Shown here one piece after another: positions 39,301 through 52,014 of a DNA stretch of 64,000 nt; within the stretch, counting starts at the first letter, position 1; every line of letters starts with the position of its first letter. The stretch spans positions 1-64,000 of the forward strand of contig QANT01005053.1 of the NCBI GenBank assembly GCA_003254885.1, written 5' to 3'. The notes beneath the pieces were generated by a model that saw only the letters and a program-made list of their open reading frames with translations, was not told where the DNA came from and ran no database searches. A program made the translations under genes and the position numbers. Source of the DNA: Purshia tridentata (Eukaryota; Streptophyta; Magnoliopsida; Rosales; Rosaceae).

Positions 39301-42300
39301 TCTTCTATACATTTCTGCAAGACAAAGATTTCAATCTGTGCGTTCAGAGCTTTGTCTTGTTCCTCTTCATATTCTTTCTTCATGCACATACCTTCTGCTC
39401 GGTGATTACGGATCTGCAATTCCATACCAGCCATCTGGGTTTCACTTAACTGAACAAAACTGGCATGTTTTTGCTTCTCTGAACCTAAGCAAACATGTAG
39501 CTCTTCCACTTTACAAAGTGCTGATTCTCTTTCCTTCTCCAGAATAGAAAGTTTCTCTTTTATTTCTTCATATCCTTTTTCTAGACCTTTCAGGCTGCCC
39601 CGAGTAATGTCCAACTCAGTGACTAAGCTTTCTCTCTCAGTGATCAGACCAGATTTCTCATTATCAAGCAATATGCATGATTCTTCTAAGCTCTTTGATT
39701 TTACCCTCAAGCCTTCAAGTTCATCATTCGCATCAAAAAGGGAATTCTCCAAAAAGTTGTTCTTCTGTGATGATTTCTCCAAATTCTCAGTCATAATCTG
39801 TAACTGGGAATTTAGGGTGGCATTTTCAGCAACAAGAGTGCCTTTTTCTCCCATAAGAGATTGACATGATTCTTCTAGCTCCTTTACCTTCCCTCTAACC
39901 CCTTCTAACTCGACATTCAAATCAGAAAGGGAATTCTCCAGAAGAACATTTTTCTCCAGAAGTTTCTGCATGATTTCCAACTTTTCCAACATTGCCACTT
40001 TCTCACTTCTATCAGCCTCACACATCTGTTTTAGCTGGAAGTTTTCATCCTGCAATTCCTTCACAGATGATCGAATGCACTCTGGATCCAATCCAACTGA
40101 CTCCACCTGCTCTAGCATAGCTTGGTGTTTCTTGCTTAGCTCATTGAGTTCCTCTTTCAGACAGTATATCTCTTGCTGAAGAGCATTTCTTTGGTCCACT
40201 CGAAGTTCAACTTCCTCTTCAAGTTTCCTAATTGTTTCCCTCAAGATTAAGATCTCATCTTGCAGATTTTTTATTGAGATGGATGAAGACAATTTGAGCT
40301 CACTCAGGCTATTTTTTTCCTCCTTCACCTTCTGGACTTCATCCTCTAAACCGTGATTACGTGTTTCCATGTCCTTAAGAATCAAAGCACTACTCTGAAG
40401 CTCAGAAACAAGAGATCTAAGTTCCTCCTGGGATTGAGAATGCAAATGCTGCAGTGTTTGGAAAGCAGTTTCTGCCTCCATGAATCGGAACCGCTCTTCT
40501 TGTATGCAAGTCCAAAGTCTGCCTAACTCCCTCTGCTTCTCTGTGAGTTCTTCACCTTGAGATTCCATTTTCTGGACTGAAGATTCCAACTCAGACTGCA
40601 AACTCTGATTTAATTTTTCCAGCAGAAGACACTTTTCTTCGGAACCCTTTAACTTTGAAAGCCCATCATCTATCTCAGAGTGTAGCCGTTGGGCCTCCTC
40701 CTGGGCATGAGAGATCTTATGCTCCAGACTAGATATGGTCTCCAAGCACTGGTTGTACTGGAGCGCAGAAGCTTCTTTCTCTTCAGTTAATTTGGCAATT
40801 GATTGCTTCAAGATTTCAACTTCCTGTTCAGCTTTGACAGCTCGCTCATTAATCCTTCTGGCATCCTCCTCAACATGCAGTATTTTTGCCTCCAGATTGG
40901 ATATCATCTCCAAACATTGTTTGTATTGTGCAAGTGCAGTTTCTTTCTCAGCTGCTACCCTTGCAAGATCTTGCTTCAGAGCTTCAGCATCAAACTCAGC
41001 TTTACTAACTCGATCATTAAGCTCTTCAGCATCCTTTTGGGAAGAAGAGATAATGTTCTCCAGATTAGAGATTTTGTCCAAACTCTGCTGATACTGAAGA
41101 AGACTGGCTTCTCTTTCAGCCTCTAATTTGGTAAGTGCTTCCTTTGAAGATTGAACTTCAGCCTCAGCTTTGCTGGCTCGTTCGTTGAGTCCCCTGGAAT
41201 CCTCTTGTGCATGAGAGACTTCAGACTCCAAATTAGATAATCTTTCTAAACACTGTTGGTACTGTAGTAAGCCAGCTTCCTTTTCGGCTTCTAATTTAGC
41301 AAGTGCTTTCTTCAAGTTTGAAATTTCTGTCTCTGCTTTACGCACTCGATCATGGTTTCCATTGTTCTGGATGCTGCGTTCTTTTTCTTCTGCATCATGA
41401 AAATTGAGGCCTTTTTTGGCCCTTGAATGGCTTACCGCTTCTCCAGACCCAAATAGATCATTCAGCTGTTTCAATCCCTTTCTACCTGATGCAGAGTCAG
41501 ATTCTTCAGTAAAAGCTCCATTCCTTTTGACAGCATGGAAAAGGGATGAGAGTCCCAGAGCATCTTTTTGCAATTCATCGAGGTCAAATAATGCCCGTAT
41601 AGGAGGTGGCATCTCAGGAGTATGGGGATCAGCATCACTAGCAGAGGAACCTGCAGGTGAATCATCTGCCAATACAAAGGGAACTTGGTTGGGAAATGCT
41701 TCTGCCATGGTCCGATGAGCCTGGCGCAGTGCCCCAGTTGCATGATCATATCTTTCAGCTAGCGCACGATATGCTCGATAGAACTCTTCAACCAGTTTCA
41801 TTAGTTCTGGGCGTTTTTTATAATACATCTCTGCCCTCCTAGCAAAGGAATCTGCATCTTCTTCAATGAGCTTGATCATGTGTTTGACTTTGGCATCCAT
41901 ATCTGTTAAATAAGTTGAAACATACTCAGTTTATACACATTTATGCATAGAACTTATAAAAGAAGGGTAAGCAGAAAGAACAATATTGTTGTTATGCACA
42001 GATCATCAAAAATAAAAACTAGGTCCAGAAAAATGTACAAGAACTGTGAAATATCTTGTGATTATCTTCTTAACAAATCAGGATCACTACATTACATTTT
42101 ACAGGCCCAGTACGATCACATTGATTTTGTCGTACAGTCAACAATAGAATGTAAACCATGAAACAGAGTTTAGAAAGTACCCATGTCAGTCAAAATTGTA
42201 AACCAACCCAGTTATATCTATACCTGTAAGATTTTCCTGAAGCCATTTTGAATTCTTTGGGCTTATGTGGCTGTCCCACCACCAAGAATACTTGGCTTGC

Positions 42301-42314
42301 GACGCAGCAGCCAT
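36315..42314 (-). CDS. NET1D: NETWORKED 1 family actin-binding protein (NAB + coiled coils)
   Basis: Three exons on the minus strand: 42314-42224, 41902-37692 and 37385-36315, in frame for 1790 residues (family about 1700-1800). The start [20 protein letters not shown] is the invariant beginning of the NAB (KIP1-like) domain, which continues across intron 1 as [19 protein letters not shown] and ends near residue 95. The 4.2-kb central exon encodes almost uninterrupted coiled coil. Residues 217-440 are four back-to-back 56-residue units (see findings). The last exon opens [13 protein letters not shown] and includes [11 protein letters not shown], both typical of NET1. NET1 proteins bind F-actin and link it to the plasma membrane and plasmodesmata. 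NET1D is chosen because MCCA is its neighbour in Arabidopsis too; NET1A/B/C are alternatives. Confidence 0.95.
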
Positions 42315-43300
42315 AACTCTAGCCAATAACAGCACCACCTTCTATACTGATGTTGCAATAGTCCGATCCCAAGAACAAACCGAAACCAAGATAAGTAAAC
42401 TCAACCAGGGACCTGATAACTAGGCTTCAAACCGCCGAATTCAGTAATTCTTCCTATGATGAAGCTGTATGTACCTCTAGCTGTTCACACGATCAGACCT
42501 AAACACCAAAATCCACAATCCAATTTCAGATAAATCAGATTCAGAACTACATGGTGGGTGAGATCAGATTCTTAAAAACTTGGTAGAAAAATTAGAAAAA
42601 GCAAGCAAGTACCTGATCAGTAAAACTCAGTTCCAGAATCATATGCTAAAATTGACAACTTTCTTCTAAATTTCTACAAACTACCTGATCAAAGAAAAAC
42701 CCAAAAACCAAATGATCAGACTTCGATAAAGAATATCAAATTCACATGCTTCAGAGAATTACAATTACACAAGTTTGTACTTTTTTTCTTTTCTTTTTCA
42801 ATCAGCGTTTAAGTAAAAGCTGAAAACTTTCGTGATTATGCGTATACATCACACATAGGATTAAAAGAAAATCTGATCAACTAAAAACGCAGTTAAAAAT
42901 TAACACAATTCCAGGAAATGAAAACAAAATCAAAAAAACAGAAAACTTTATAATTGCCCAGAAACCAAAATTATAAAATAAGCAGAAAAAACGTCATGGG
43001 CAAGAGGATCAACTTCAAAGAAAGCACCAAACACATTGTTCCATGACAATTTTCACAGTGGAATCGATTTTCTTTAAAAAAAATAGTGAAAACAACAGGA
43101 AAAATTATCAAAACAAACTTACCAAGAAGAAATTGAAATTGCTTCTGTTTTCTTTTCCTAAGTTATAGTTTTGATTAGCAGCTGTGACAAAGCAACTTGA
43201 GCTGCTTTTGCTTTTCTCTCATCTCACCCCATGTTTGTTAGATCGCTCTGTCTCCGTCTCTAAAGTGCTCTCTCTGTTTCTCTCTCTCACTGTGTGCTTT
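42315..43300 (-). other. NET1D 5' leader with probable leader intron
   Basis: On the minus strand a consensus splice donor GTAAGT at 43122-43117 follows a CT/GA-rich segment (about 43190-43290) that looks like the transcript start region. A plausible acceptor TAG lies at 42344-42342, 27 bases before the ATG. A leader intron of about 0.8 kb is therefore likely; other acceptors are possible. Confidence 0.45.
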
Positions 43301-43475
43301 GCGTTTATGTTGTTTGGTACTGTTTCAGCTCTGCTTTTTATGCAAACTGTCAAACAGGAATGAAAAACAAAAAAAAAAGGTGGGTGGAAACCAAAAATAA
43401 AAAATAAACAGTGATTGAGAAACTAACGGTAATTAAAATTAATGCTTTTAAATCCCTCATTTTCAGATTTTTATT

Positions 43476-43525
43476 TCCATGTTTTGGTTTTTGGCGAGGA
43501 TCCATGTTTTGGTTTTTGGCGAGGA
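43476..43525 (+). repeat. 25-bp perfect tandem duplication
   Basis: TCCATGTTTTGGTTTTTGGC plus five bases occurs at 43476-43500 and again at 43501-43525. It is upstream of the NET1D transcript start and has no known function. Confidence 0.85.
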
Positions 43526-46500
43526 TTCCCTGTAATTTTGGAAACTTAGAACACTGCAGTTGGTTTTTCTGATAGTAAAAACCACTGAATGCCATGGAAA
43601 CCGAAATGACCAAATTACCCTTTTGGTTAGAATTTCAAAAATGATTTTCTTTGGGTTTGTAGATGTTTGACTATGATTTTGTACATGTTTTTTAAGATTG
43701 TGGTGCCAAAATTACTATACATATTAGTTGTCTCCTTTATAAGAATGTGAACATCAGATATGACCATGACCCCATTGAGTATTAAAGAAATAGATGAAGA
43801 CTAAGATGTTTGGATGTGACAATGCCAATCAGCCAGCCTAATATTCATATAAATACAAATAATGTAACTTGTCTAAGGAAAAAAAAAAGTGCAATACTTA
43901 GTATCTTAATTTGAATGAGTGATGAGACCATTGAAATTTGTTTTAAGACTTTAACAATTGACTTTAGATTATCTTTCTTTTATTGGAAAAATAGAAGCCG
44001 TTTACTATTTTTCATCTTCAATAGTACTATTAAATAAATTCCCACTAAATCATTAAACAAAAAACCAAGAAAGCATTTGGTTGTTATATTATATTATTAT
44101 AACTTTCAATTTTTTTTAAGTAATAGGATCTAATTTTTATTAGAAAGATAATATATAATTCTTTTTGCTACATTTGAAATGATCATACCTATAGATGTCA
44201 TCATCCTACTAATTCTTTTTTTCACCCTCTCAAAAATTCAAAACACAAATTTGGATTCCAATTATATTAAGAGCATTATATTCCAGATTCTCTCTTAAAT
44301 ATATATCCCTCTAAAGTCTAAACCAAACTACCCACAAGACACACAGATTCTCTAGTCCTTAAATCTCTCTACCAGTAAACTAGCCGTTGATTTATTTAAT
44401 GGTTTGTAATCACTAAACATTAAAAAGGCAAATTTGGTAATTAGGAGCCCTTCTTATTTAGTATTTCTCATGTAATCTAGTGCTGTAATTGTGATCACAA
44501 TGGAAGGGCAGTTTGGTAAAAGCAGGCAGATGGGGAATCTATAATGCTTATGCATATATGAGTCAGACGACACCGTGTCAATCTTTCCAAAAGGTGGGCG
44601 GTGCCCGAGGACGGTCCGCATTCGTCATTCGTCACGCAACTCATAAAATTCTTTTCCGTATTGGCCCACGTGTATTTCATGAAAATGTATACCCCACCCC
44701 CTCGTATTTTCTAATTACCTTTTAATTTTACTTAAAATTATTTGTTGCTTTGCTTGTTTGTTTTGTTCCACATTTTAACAAAAAAGAAAACTATACATTT
44801 GAAATCATTTTTCCAAAAGGAATTTTACATGTGTTTTACACATCCACTAATTATGTCAGAATGAAAATGTGTTAATTTAGATGCATATACATAGAAGATG
44901 TGAAATGATTAACAAATAATTGACCATCTTCATACTTCTATAAATGCATGGCCCTATTAATTTATGTCAAATCTAGCTAAACAATAATATATTTGTTTTC
45001 TTTACAAAACTATGTAAAACAGAGTAAATATCAACTACTGGTTTTGCCCATAAGGGCTTTGAATTATATTAAACTCACAAACTCACAAACTCACATGGAA
45101 GGAAGAGTTTAATCATAACAGTGGTTACGGACCCAGAAAAGCTGCCCTGCCCACCCATCAATAGTTATAATTCATGCATATGCCTCCATCCATACTACTC
45201 TTCTGTTCATCAAACTCTTTTTCTTTTTTCTTTTTCTGATTGTTATTAATCATTATTGTCAAAATTTCATTTCATTTTATTTTATTTTTAAAATGGCAAG
45301 AGTATAACTTTCATCATGAGTGCAACGGCAGAGTAGTGTTCCTCTATTGTAATGAAGAAAAGGGAAGACTAATTAAGTTTAAGCATATTTTGTATTCTTG
45401 TGAGTGGTTTTTCAAAGTCTATATAAGTGGGAAGTGATATTGTTTGAAAGACAATTTGAAGATGAATTATTGAAGAAGGGATGGGAGGTTTGGTGACACA
45501 TATGTAATTAGTGATTTTTATAATAAATTTATTCAGAGTGTTTGGTCTCCAATTAGCTGCAGCCCCCAAAACAAGGCCACAAGCTTGGAGGCTTTGACTG
45601 TTAGATAACAACTATGCTTAGAAAGGATAGTCAAGAATGAAGGTTTACTGAGGGTTTAAGGTGAGGTGCCTTCTAAGTTTTGACAGGGTCACCAGCATGC
45701 TTGGAGCGTGCTTATTCTCTTCTTGCAAGTTAAACTATAGGGGACATTACCGTATATCAAAAAGGGGCTCGAGGCATATGGACTTTGCTTTGCTTTGCTT
45801 CTCTTTTTCTCTAAGAAATTGATGAATTGAATAGAAACAAGTGGCCAAGCCACATGGTTTTTACACATTTGCCACTAGCAGCTTAATCACTGTGCCACAT
45901 TCTCTGTTCTAAGGCAGAGGATGCTATGAAATGCCATAATATACAGAACTGCATTAACCAAGTTTTGAAATTTTAGAAGAATTTTGTTGGGAGCACAATG
46001 AAAAAGTGGGCTAACTGGATATTGATTGTGCTTGAAACCCTTTAAGATGACAACAAGAAAGAGCATCAGTCATCAATGATCTTCCTGGTGTCAAGTAACA
46101 GTGAGTGGTGGGAATTGAATCATCTTTTGACTATGTATAAATGAGAGCCTTAGATTAAAGAAAATTGTGCTCAAGTAGAGAATCCGAACTCGTTAATTCA
46201 AAGAGTACCCTGTGATTTAGTGAAGGAGAAAAAGCAAGTAAGATTCATTATGTACTTCAAGGTTCTAGGAGAGACCAGAATACAATGTAGCCAAGCCTCA
46301 ACAACCTATGTGCACAATTTGTCAACCACCAAGGCATATGAGTCATATGACCGTACCCACCAACCCCCATTACTTGGGATGTCCTCTTCTTTTACTTTAC
46401 CATTAGACATGGTAGTAAAGTAAACTGATAAAAGAAGTATGCTACGTTGGGTCCTCAAGTAAGACCAAAGTAATTTCTGGGTCTATTTATGGGTTTGGGT

Positions 46501-46959
46501 TTAGCCAGCAGTGCACAATGCACATGTCCATGCCCTACAGGCTACTCATAAAGATTCTAAAACAGCTTTTGTAATATAATTGCCATGATGTTGTTAGGTA
46601 AAAGTGTAAACAAGTGTGAGGGAGCCCCAACTGGCCCACTTACATCTGCAATAAGAGGTTGCTGTGATGCATGTGCTGGTTTTAAAATCTCTCTCCATTT
46701 TGATGATCATGATTTAGGCCTTTATTAACAGATTAGACAAGTTGCCATGACAAATATTAGGCTGCTGCCTGTTGGAGAAGCCACTCCATGCATTTTGTCA
46801 TTTATTGATCATGATAAACCTTTGTTATTTTGTTCAACAAAAATAAGTGTAAATGACCCACTAGTCTTCCAAATGCCCCATATATATCAACATCATAGAT
46901 TACCATATTATTGAAAATAATTTTATAGATATTGCATAGATTAATATATGGCGCAGGCA
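43526..46959. other. Gene-free spacer
   Basis: About 3.4 kb of AT-rich sequence. Short frames (for example at 44495-44725 on both strands and at 46220-46423) have no support. No RNA gene or mobile-element ends were recognised. Confidence 0.4.
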
Positions 46960-47171
46960 ATTCCAATCACTTTGAATTACTAAGTTGACTACTTTTGAAC
47001 TATTTAACAATAGTTTACTAAAATATTTATATTATTTCGGTAGCCAATTATCAAACAATATTATATATTTGTATCATTCGACAATAGTCTACAAAATAAT
47101 AAAAAAATTTCGGTAGACTATTGTCGAATAGCCTAAGGATGGTCAACTTAGTAATTTAAAGTAGTCGGAAT
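46960..47171. mobile_element. Small MITE with internal hairpin
   Basis: Ends 46960-46989 and 47142-47171 form imperfect 30-bp inverted repeats (left ATTCCAATCACTTTGAATTA; right, inverted, ATTCCGACTACTTTAAATTA). A perfect 17-bp inverted repeat, ATTCGACAATAGTCTAC and its complement, lies within at about 47076-47127. It has no coding capacity. The target duplication was not resolved. Confidence 0.6.
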
Positions 47172-47768
47172 AACTTGAATCTTAATATATATAAGTATAA
47201 ATGACCCCCTTTCAACTTCATATCAAACAAGTGCAGACTTATAGGCCCAAGATGGTTAGTTTGTACATTTTTAGGCTTCGGCCCACCATATACACCTACA
47301 CACGAGCAAAGTTCGACTTTCGTGCTTCTGCTCTTTTTGTTCTTCTTTGATATATGGGGTAGATGAGATTCGAATATGGTCCTCACCAGCATTGCCGAGA
47401 AAAATATTGCTAAAGTAATAAGTTAATAACTAGTTGCTAAATTTACACCTACTTCCCAAGTGAGATTAAAATTGGGCTTAGTGAAGCCCAAAACGAATAT
47501 GCAACTATAGGTAGCCCAATCAAGGCCGAAACCTCACCAATCCAAGGAAGCCCAAGAAGGAATTGGATTGGATGAGATGGATAGTCGTGCCAGGTAAGCA
47601 CCACATCAGATCAGATCCCTATCCGTCACAGTTCCCAACCCACACGACAATGGTTTTAATCTCCTACACACAAGTGCACGATATGACCAAAAGTAGATTT
47701 ATTTCAGTATTTCACTTCTTCACTGTCAGCACTGAGTCCACTCCGTCTCACTCACAGAGCTCAAAACC
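47172..47768. other. MCCA upstream region
   Basis: Promoter and leader of the MCCA gene. No TATA box at a convincing distance; nothing else is recognised. Confidence 0.4.
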
Positions 47769-50700
47769 ATGGCGTCCGTGGCCACCATCCTCCGTCGAAA
47801 GCTCTCCCTCAAACCCTTCCATTTTCAATCAGTAACAGTAAGAGCATTCTCCGATTCCTCGCAGAGAATAGAGAAGATTCTGATAGCAAACAGAGGCGAA
47901 ATCGCGTGCAGGATCATGAGGACTGCCCAGAGGCTCGGAATCCGAACCGTCGCCGTTTACAGCGACGCCGATAGAAACTCGCTCCACGTCAAGTCCGCTG
48001 ACGAGGCCGTGCGTATTGGCCCGCCTCCTGCTCGGCTCAGCTACCTCAACGCCTCGTCGATTCTCGAAGCCGCCATTCGCACCGGTGCGCAGGTCAGTCA
48101 GAAATTGAATTCGTTTATTATGCTAGCTCAATAGCTCAGTATCTCATTGCATTAGCATTGTTTTTTTGTTATGTTTGTTTTTGTATAAATAGGCTATACA
48201 TCCTGGCTATGGTTTTCTGTCAGAGAGTGCTGACTTTGCTCAGCTTTGTGAAGATAAGGGTCTTACATTTATTGGACCTCCAGCATCTGCAATCCGGGAT
48301 ATGGGTGATAAAAGGTACCACTCATTGCCTTCTTACTGATATTTCTCAGTGTTTATGAGCGGGGTAGCTAATAAGATAAGCTCTATGTCTTTTTTGTTTT
48401 TTTTTCGGAATTATTTATTTCGGACGGATAATGTTCGATATGTTTATCAGTGCGTCGAAGAGAATAATGGGTGCAGCAGGGGTACCACTTGTGCCTGGAT
48501 ATCATGGTAATGACCAAGATATTGATCTAATGAAGTTAGAAGCCGAAAAGATTGGATATCCAATCTTAATAAAGCCAACTCATGGAGGTGGAGGCAAGGT
48601 ATGCTGCTTCCCTCAATGATACTATGAGTAACCTGATGGAAAATTGAGAGAGTTTTATTTTCTTCATGAGATGATCTTATAGTTTAGATATTTCTAGGGT
48701 ATGAGGATTGTGAAAAGTCCGGATGAATTTGTTGAATCTTTCCTGGGAGCACAACGTGAGGCTGCTGCTTCTTTTGGAATAAGCACGATATTGCTGGAGA
48801 AGTATATTACACAGCCAAGGCACATAGAAGTCCAGGTACTGTTATTTGTTTGTATGATTCCGATTAGTATCTAATCCATAATACTTCATAGTTGGTATGA
48901 TGTCATTAGCATTTCTTATCAACATTATATCGATGTAGTTGATACTATATAGTGAAAATGTAAACCTTATGCTCTTGACCATTTCACACAAAACCATATG
49001 ATTTGATTTTTGATGACTGTTTGGAATTGTAGATATTTGGTGACAAACATGGGAATGTTCTACACTTGTATGAGAGAGATTGCAGCGTACAGAGAAGACA
49101 CCAGAAAATAATTGAAGAAGCTCCAGCTGTAATGATCATTTCCTGTATTATCGGTGTAGATTTGTCATAGTTCTGGTAGAGTTGTAATGGAAATCCATTG
49201 GTGCAGCCAAATGTTTCTGATGACTTTCGGTCCCACTTGGGTCAAGCTGCTGTGTCTGCTGCCAAGGTGAGGCATTTTCAATAGTTGTCTATTTTGTACT
49301 TAATTTAGACATAATTCCATATTCATAGTTAATGGGTTTTTCTTGGAGAAGGTTGAAGTTCTTTATCTCTCTCTGTCAATTTATATAGTTTTCTTTTTGT
49401 ACTTCTTTTTACACTATCCTCTTAATACTTGTGTTTTGGTTCCTTCTTTTGGGTTTTTAAAGACTATCTCTATAATTTGAAGTCTCTGTATGATTAATAA
49501 AGGCAGTTGGTTATCACAATGCTGGCACTGTCGAGTTTATAGTTGATACAGTATCGGGCCAATTCTATTTCATGGAGATGAACACCCGTCTTCAGGTGCT
49601 TTTTGTTTTGGACCAAGTCTTCAGGTGCTTTAATCATTATGTTCTATTGTATTTCAGTCAATGAACTTCGCATTTTAATGGGTTAATATTATGCAGGTTG
49701 AGCATCCTGTGACCGAGATGATTGTCGGCCTAGATCTTGTAGAGTGGCAAATTCATGTTGCAAATGGAGAACATCTTCCCATTAGCCAGTCACAGGTTCC
49801 CTTATCAGGTGATATATTTAAAAGGAATAAAGAAAAATATTGAAAGATGTCTTAGCTAAGGTTATGTTTGCTTCCATATTCCTTGCCACTTGTAAAATAT
49901 TGAGTTACTGGACTTTTATAATTCCTCGTTATGACGACAGGTCATGCTTTTGAGGCCCGAATATATGCTGAAAATGTACCGAAAGGATTCCTTCCAGCAA
50001 CTGGAGTTCTTCATCACTATCATCATGTTCCAGTCTCATCAACAGGTTAGTCACGTTACAATAGCCATACGACTCATAACTTTCACCGTGTTCCTGTCCT
50101 TTGGTTCATTTATGCTGGTTTCTTATGTTGAATCTGCCTTAAGCAGTTCGAGTTGAAACGGGAGTTGAACAAGGAGACACTGTTAGCATGCATTATGATC
50201 CTATGATTGCTAAGCTTGTAGTATGGGGAGAAAATCGTGCTGCAGCATTGGTAAAACTGAAGGATTGCTTGTCAAATTTTCAGGTACACCTACTTAATTA
50301 TAGAGTTGCAGCCTCTGCACAATAAGGAACATTTTCCAATCATCCTACGTCATATGTTACATGGCCCAGAAAATAAACGTCATATATTACATTTTTAGGT
50401 GAATTAGATATCTTCAGGCCCATGGGTCAACAACATTCAAATAATACGACACATGTGGAAGGCATATTGCAATTCATATTCATCCTGTGATTTTAATTTT
50501 TCTTTGACCTTCTATTTTAATGCTAATTTTCTTAGACAGGTTGCAGGTTTACCAACCAATATCAATTTTCTTCAAAAACTTGCTAATCACCAGGCATTTG
50601 AAAATGGCGATGTGGAAACCCATTTTATTGAACGCTTTAAAGGTGACCTCCTTGTCGACCCTAGTAATTCAGTATTAGCAAACGAAGTGCTTGGTACTGC

Positions 50701-52014
50701 TAGATTTGGTGCAACACTGGCAGCTGCATGTCTCATTGAAAAGGAAAATTATGTATTCAGAGAAAACCTTCCTGGTAAATTAAAAGTCCCATTTTTGAAA
50801 TGCTTTTCATTTCTTAAAATCCCTTATAATATTTACGTCTTCTAATATGTTCAGGTGGAAACAGCATGATATCCATTTGGTATTCTTCTCCCCCTTTCAG
50901 AGTCCATCATTGTTCCCGGCATACAATGGAACTCGAGTGGGAGAATGAATATGACAGCAGTGGCTCACAGTTATTGACACTTCCAATCACTTCTAAACAA
51001 GATGGGAGCTATCTGATTGAGGTAGTCTTATGCTAATTGACCATATTTGTAAATTTGCAATTATTTATCTAATGTGCAAGTTATTTTCTTGCTTTTTTTC
51101 CACCTTGTCAGTCTGTCAGCAAGGTTCTAGTTGATGGGACTTGACAGCGTATTGTGTATGTGCAGACAGAAGAAGCCAGTTTACCACATTTTGAGGTCAA
51201 AGCAACCTGTTTAGGCACCCATGATTTTAGAGTTGAAGTTAATGGTGTAATCATGGATGTTAGCTTAGCTGTTTACTCCAAGGTATATGCCTTCTCTGCA
51301 TGCATTTGTGAGGGTCTACATAGATCAGTTAATTTATCAGCAAAATTGAATATGGTTCACTTTGTTCTAGCTTGTTCATCTGGCATTCTGCTATGATTAA
51401 TTTGTTGATTCCAATTTGGGCTGGTAGGATCAGACCAAGCACATTCATATATGGTATGGGTCACATCATCATCATTTCAGACAGAAGATGGGCCTTGAAT
51501 TGTCTGATGAAGATGAAATGGAACATAAGCCTAGATTTGAGAAATCATCTCACCCTCCGGGGACTGTTGTTGCACCCATGGCTGGTTTGGTGGTCAAGCT
51601 TCTGGTGAAGGATGGGACAAAGGTGGATGAAGGACAACCTATATTAGTTTTAGAGGCAATGAAAATGGAGGTTTGTACTGTTGCTAGTTGCATTTGCGTC
51701 TGCACTTTTCTTTCCCCAATCCCTATGCAATATTTGAAATCATTTGGTTTTTTCTTTTTTGAAGCATGTTGTAAAGGCACCATCAACAGGCCATGTCCAC
51801 GGGCTTAATCTAGCAGCTGCCCAACAGGTTTCTGATGGTAGTGTTCTCTTCAGTATCAAGGTTAGCTATTTACTTTCTAATACCGTTGACATGGGTTATT
51901 GAAGATCTACTGAAATAGAATTTACATGTACAAGCTTAAAAAGATGGTAGCATCAGGAACAGTTGCTTGGTTAAATTGAATGGATTATATCATTATATGC
52001 TTGTGCAGGAGTAA
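47769..52014 (+). CDS. MCCA: Methylcrotonoyl-CoA carboxylase alpha (biotinylated) subunit, mitochondrial
   Basis: Sixteen exons: 47769-48092, 48193-48314, 48451-48598, 48698-48835, 49033-49128, 49207-49266, 49503-49595, 49697-49808, 49941-50045, 50147-50283, 50540-50774, 50855-51021, 51166-51282, 51428-51670, 51765-51860, 52009-52014. They give 732 residues. An Arg/Ser-rich N-terminus ([17 protein letters not shown]) fits a mitochondrial presequence. Biotin carboxylase follows: [23 protein letters not shown]-grasp loop HGGGGKGMRIV near 194-204, and [12 protein letters not shown]. The C-terminal biotinyl domain carries EAMKME with the biotinyl lysine at 697, 35 residues from the end. With the beta subunit it converts 3-methylcrotonyl-CoA to 3-methylglutaconyl-CoA in leucine breakdown. 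The last exon is only GAG TAA. Confidence 0.96.

Noticed and set aside
38000-41700. Several plus-strand frames of 60-118 residues
   Set aside because: Antisense shadows of the long NET1D coiled-coil exon.
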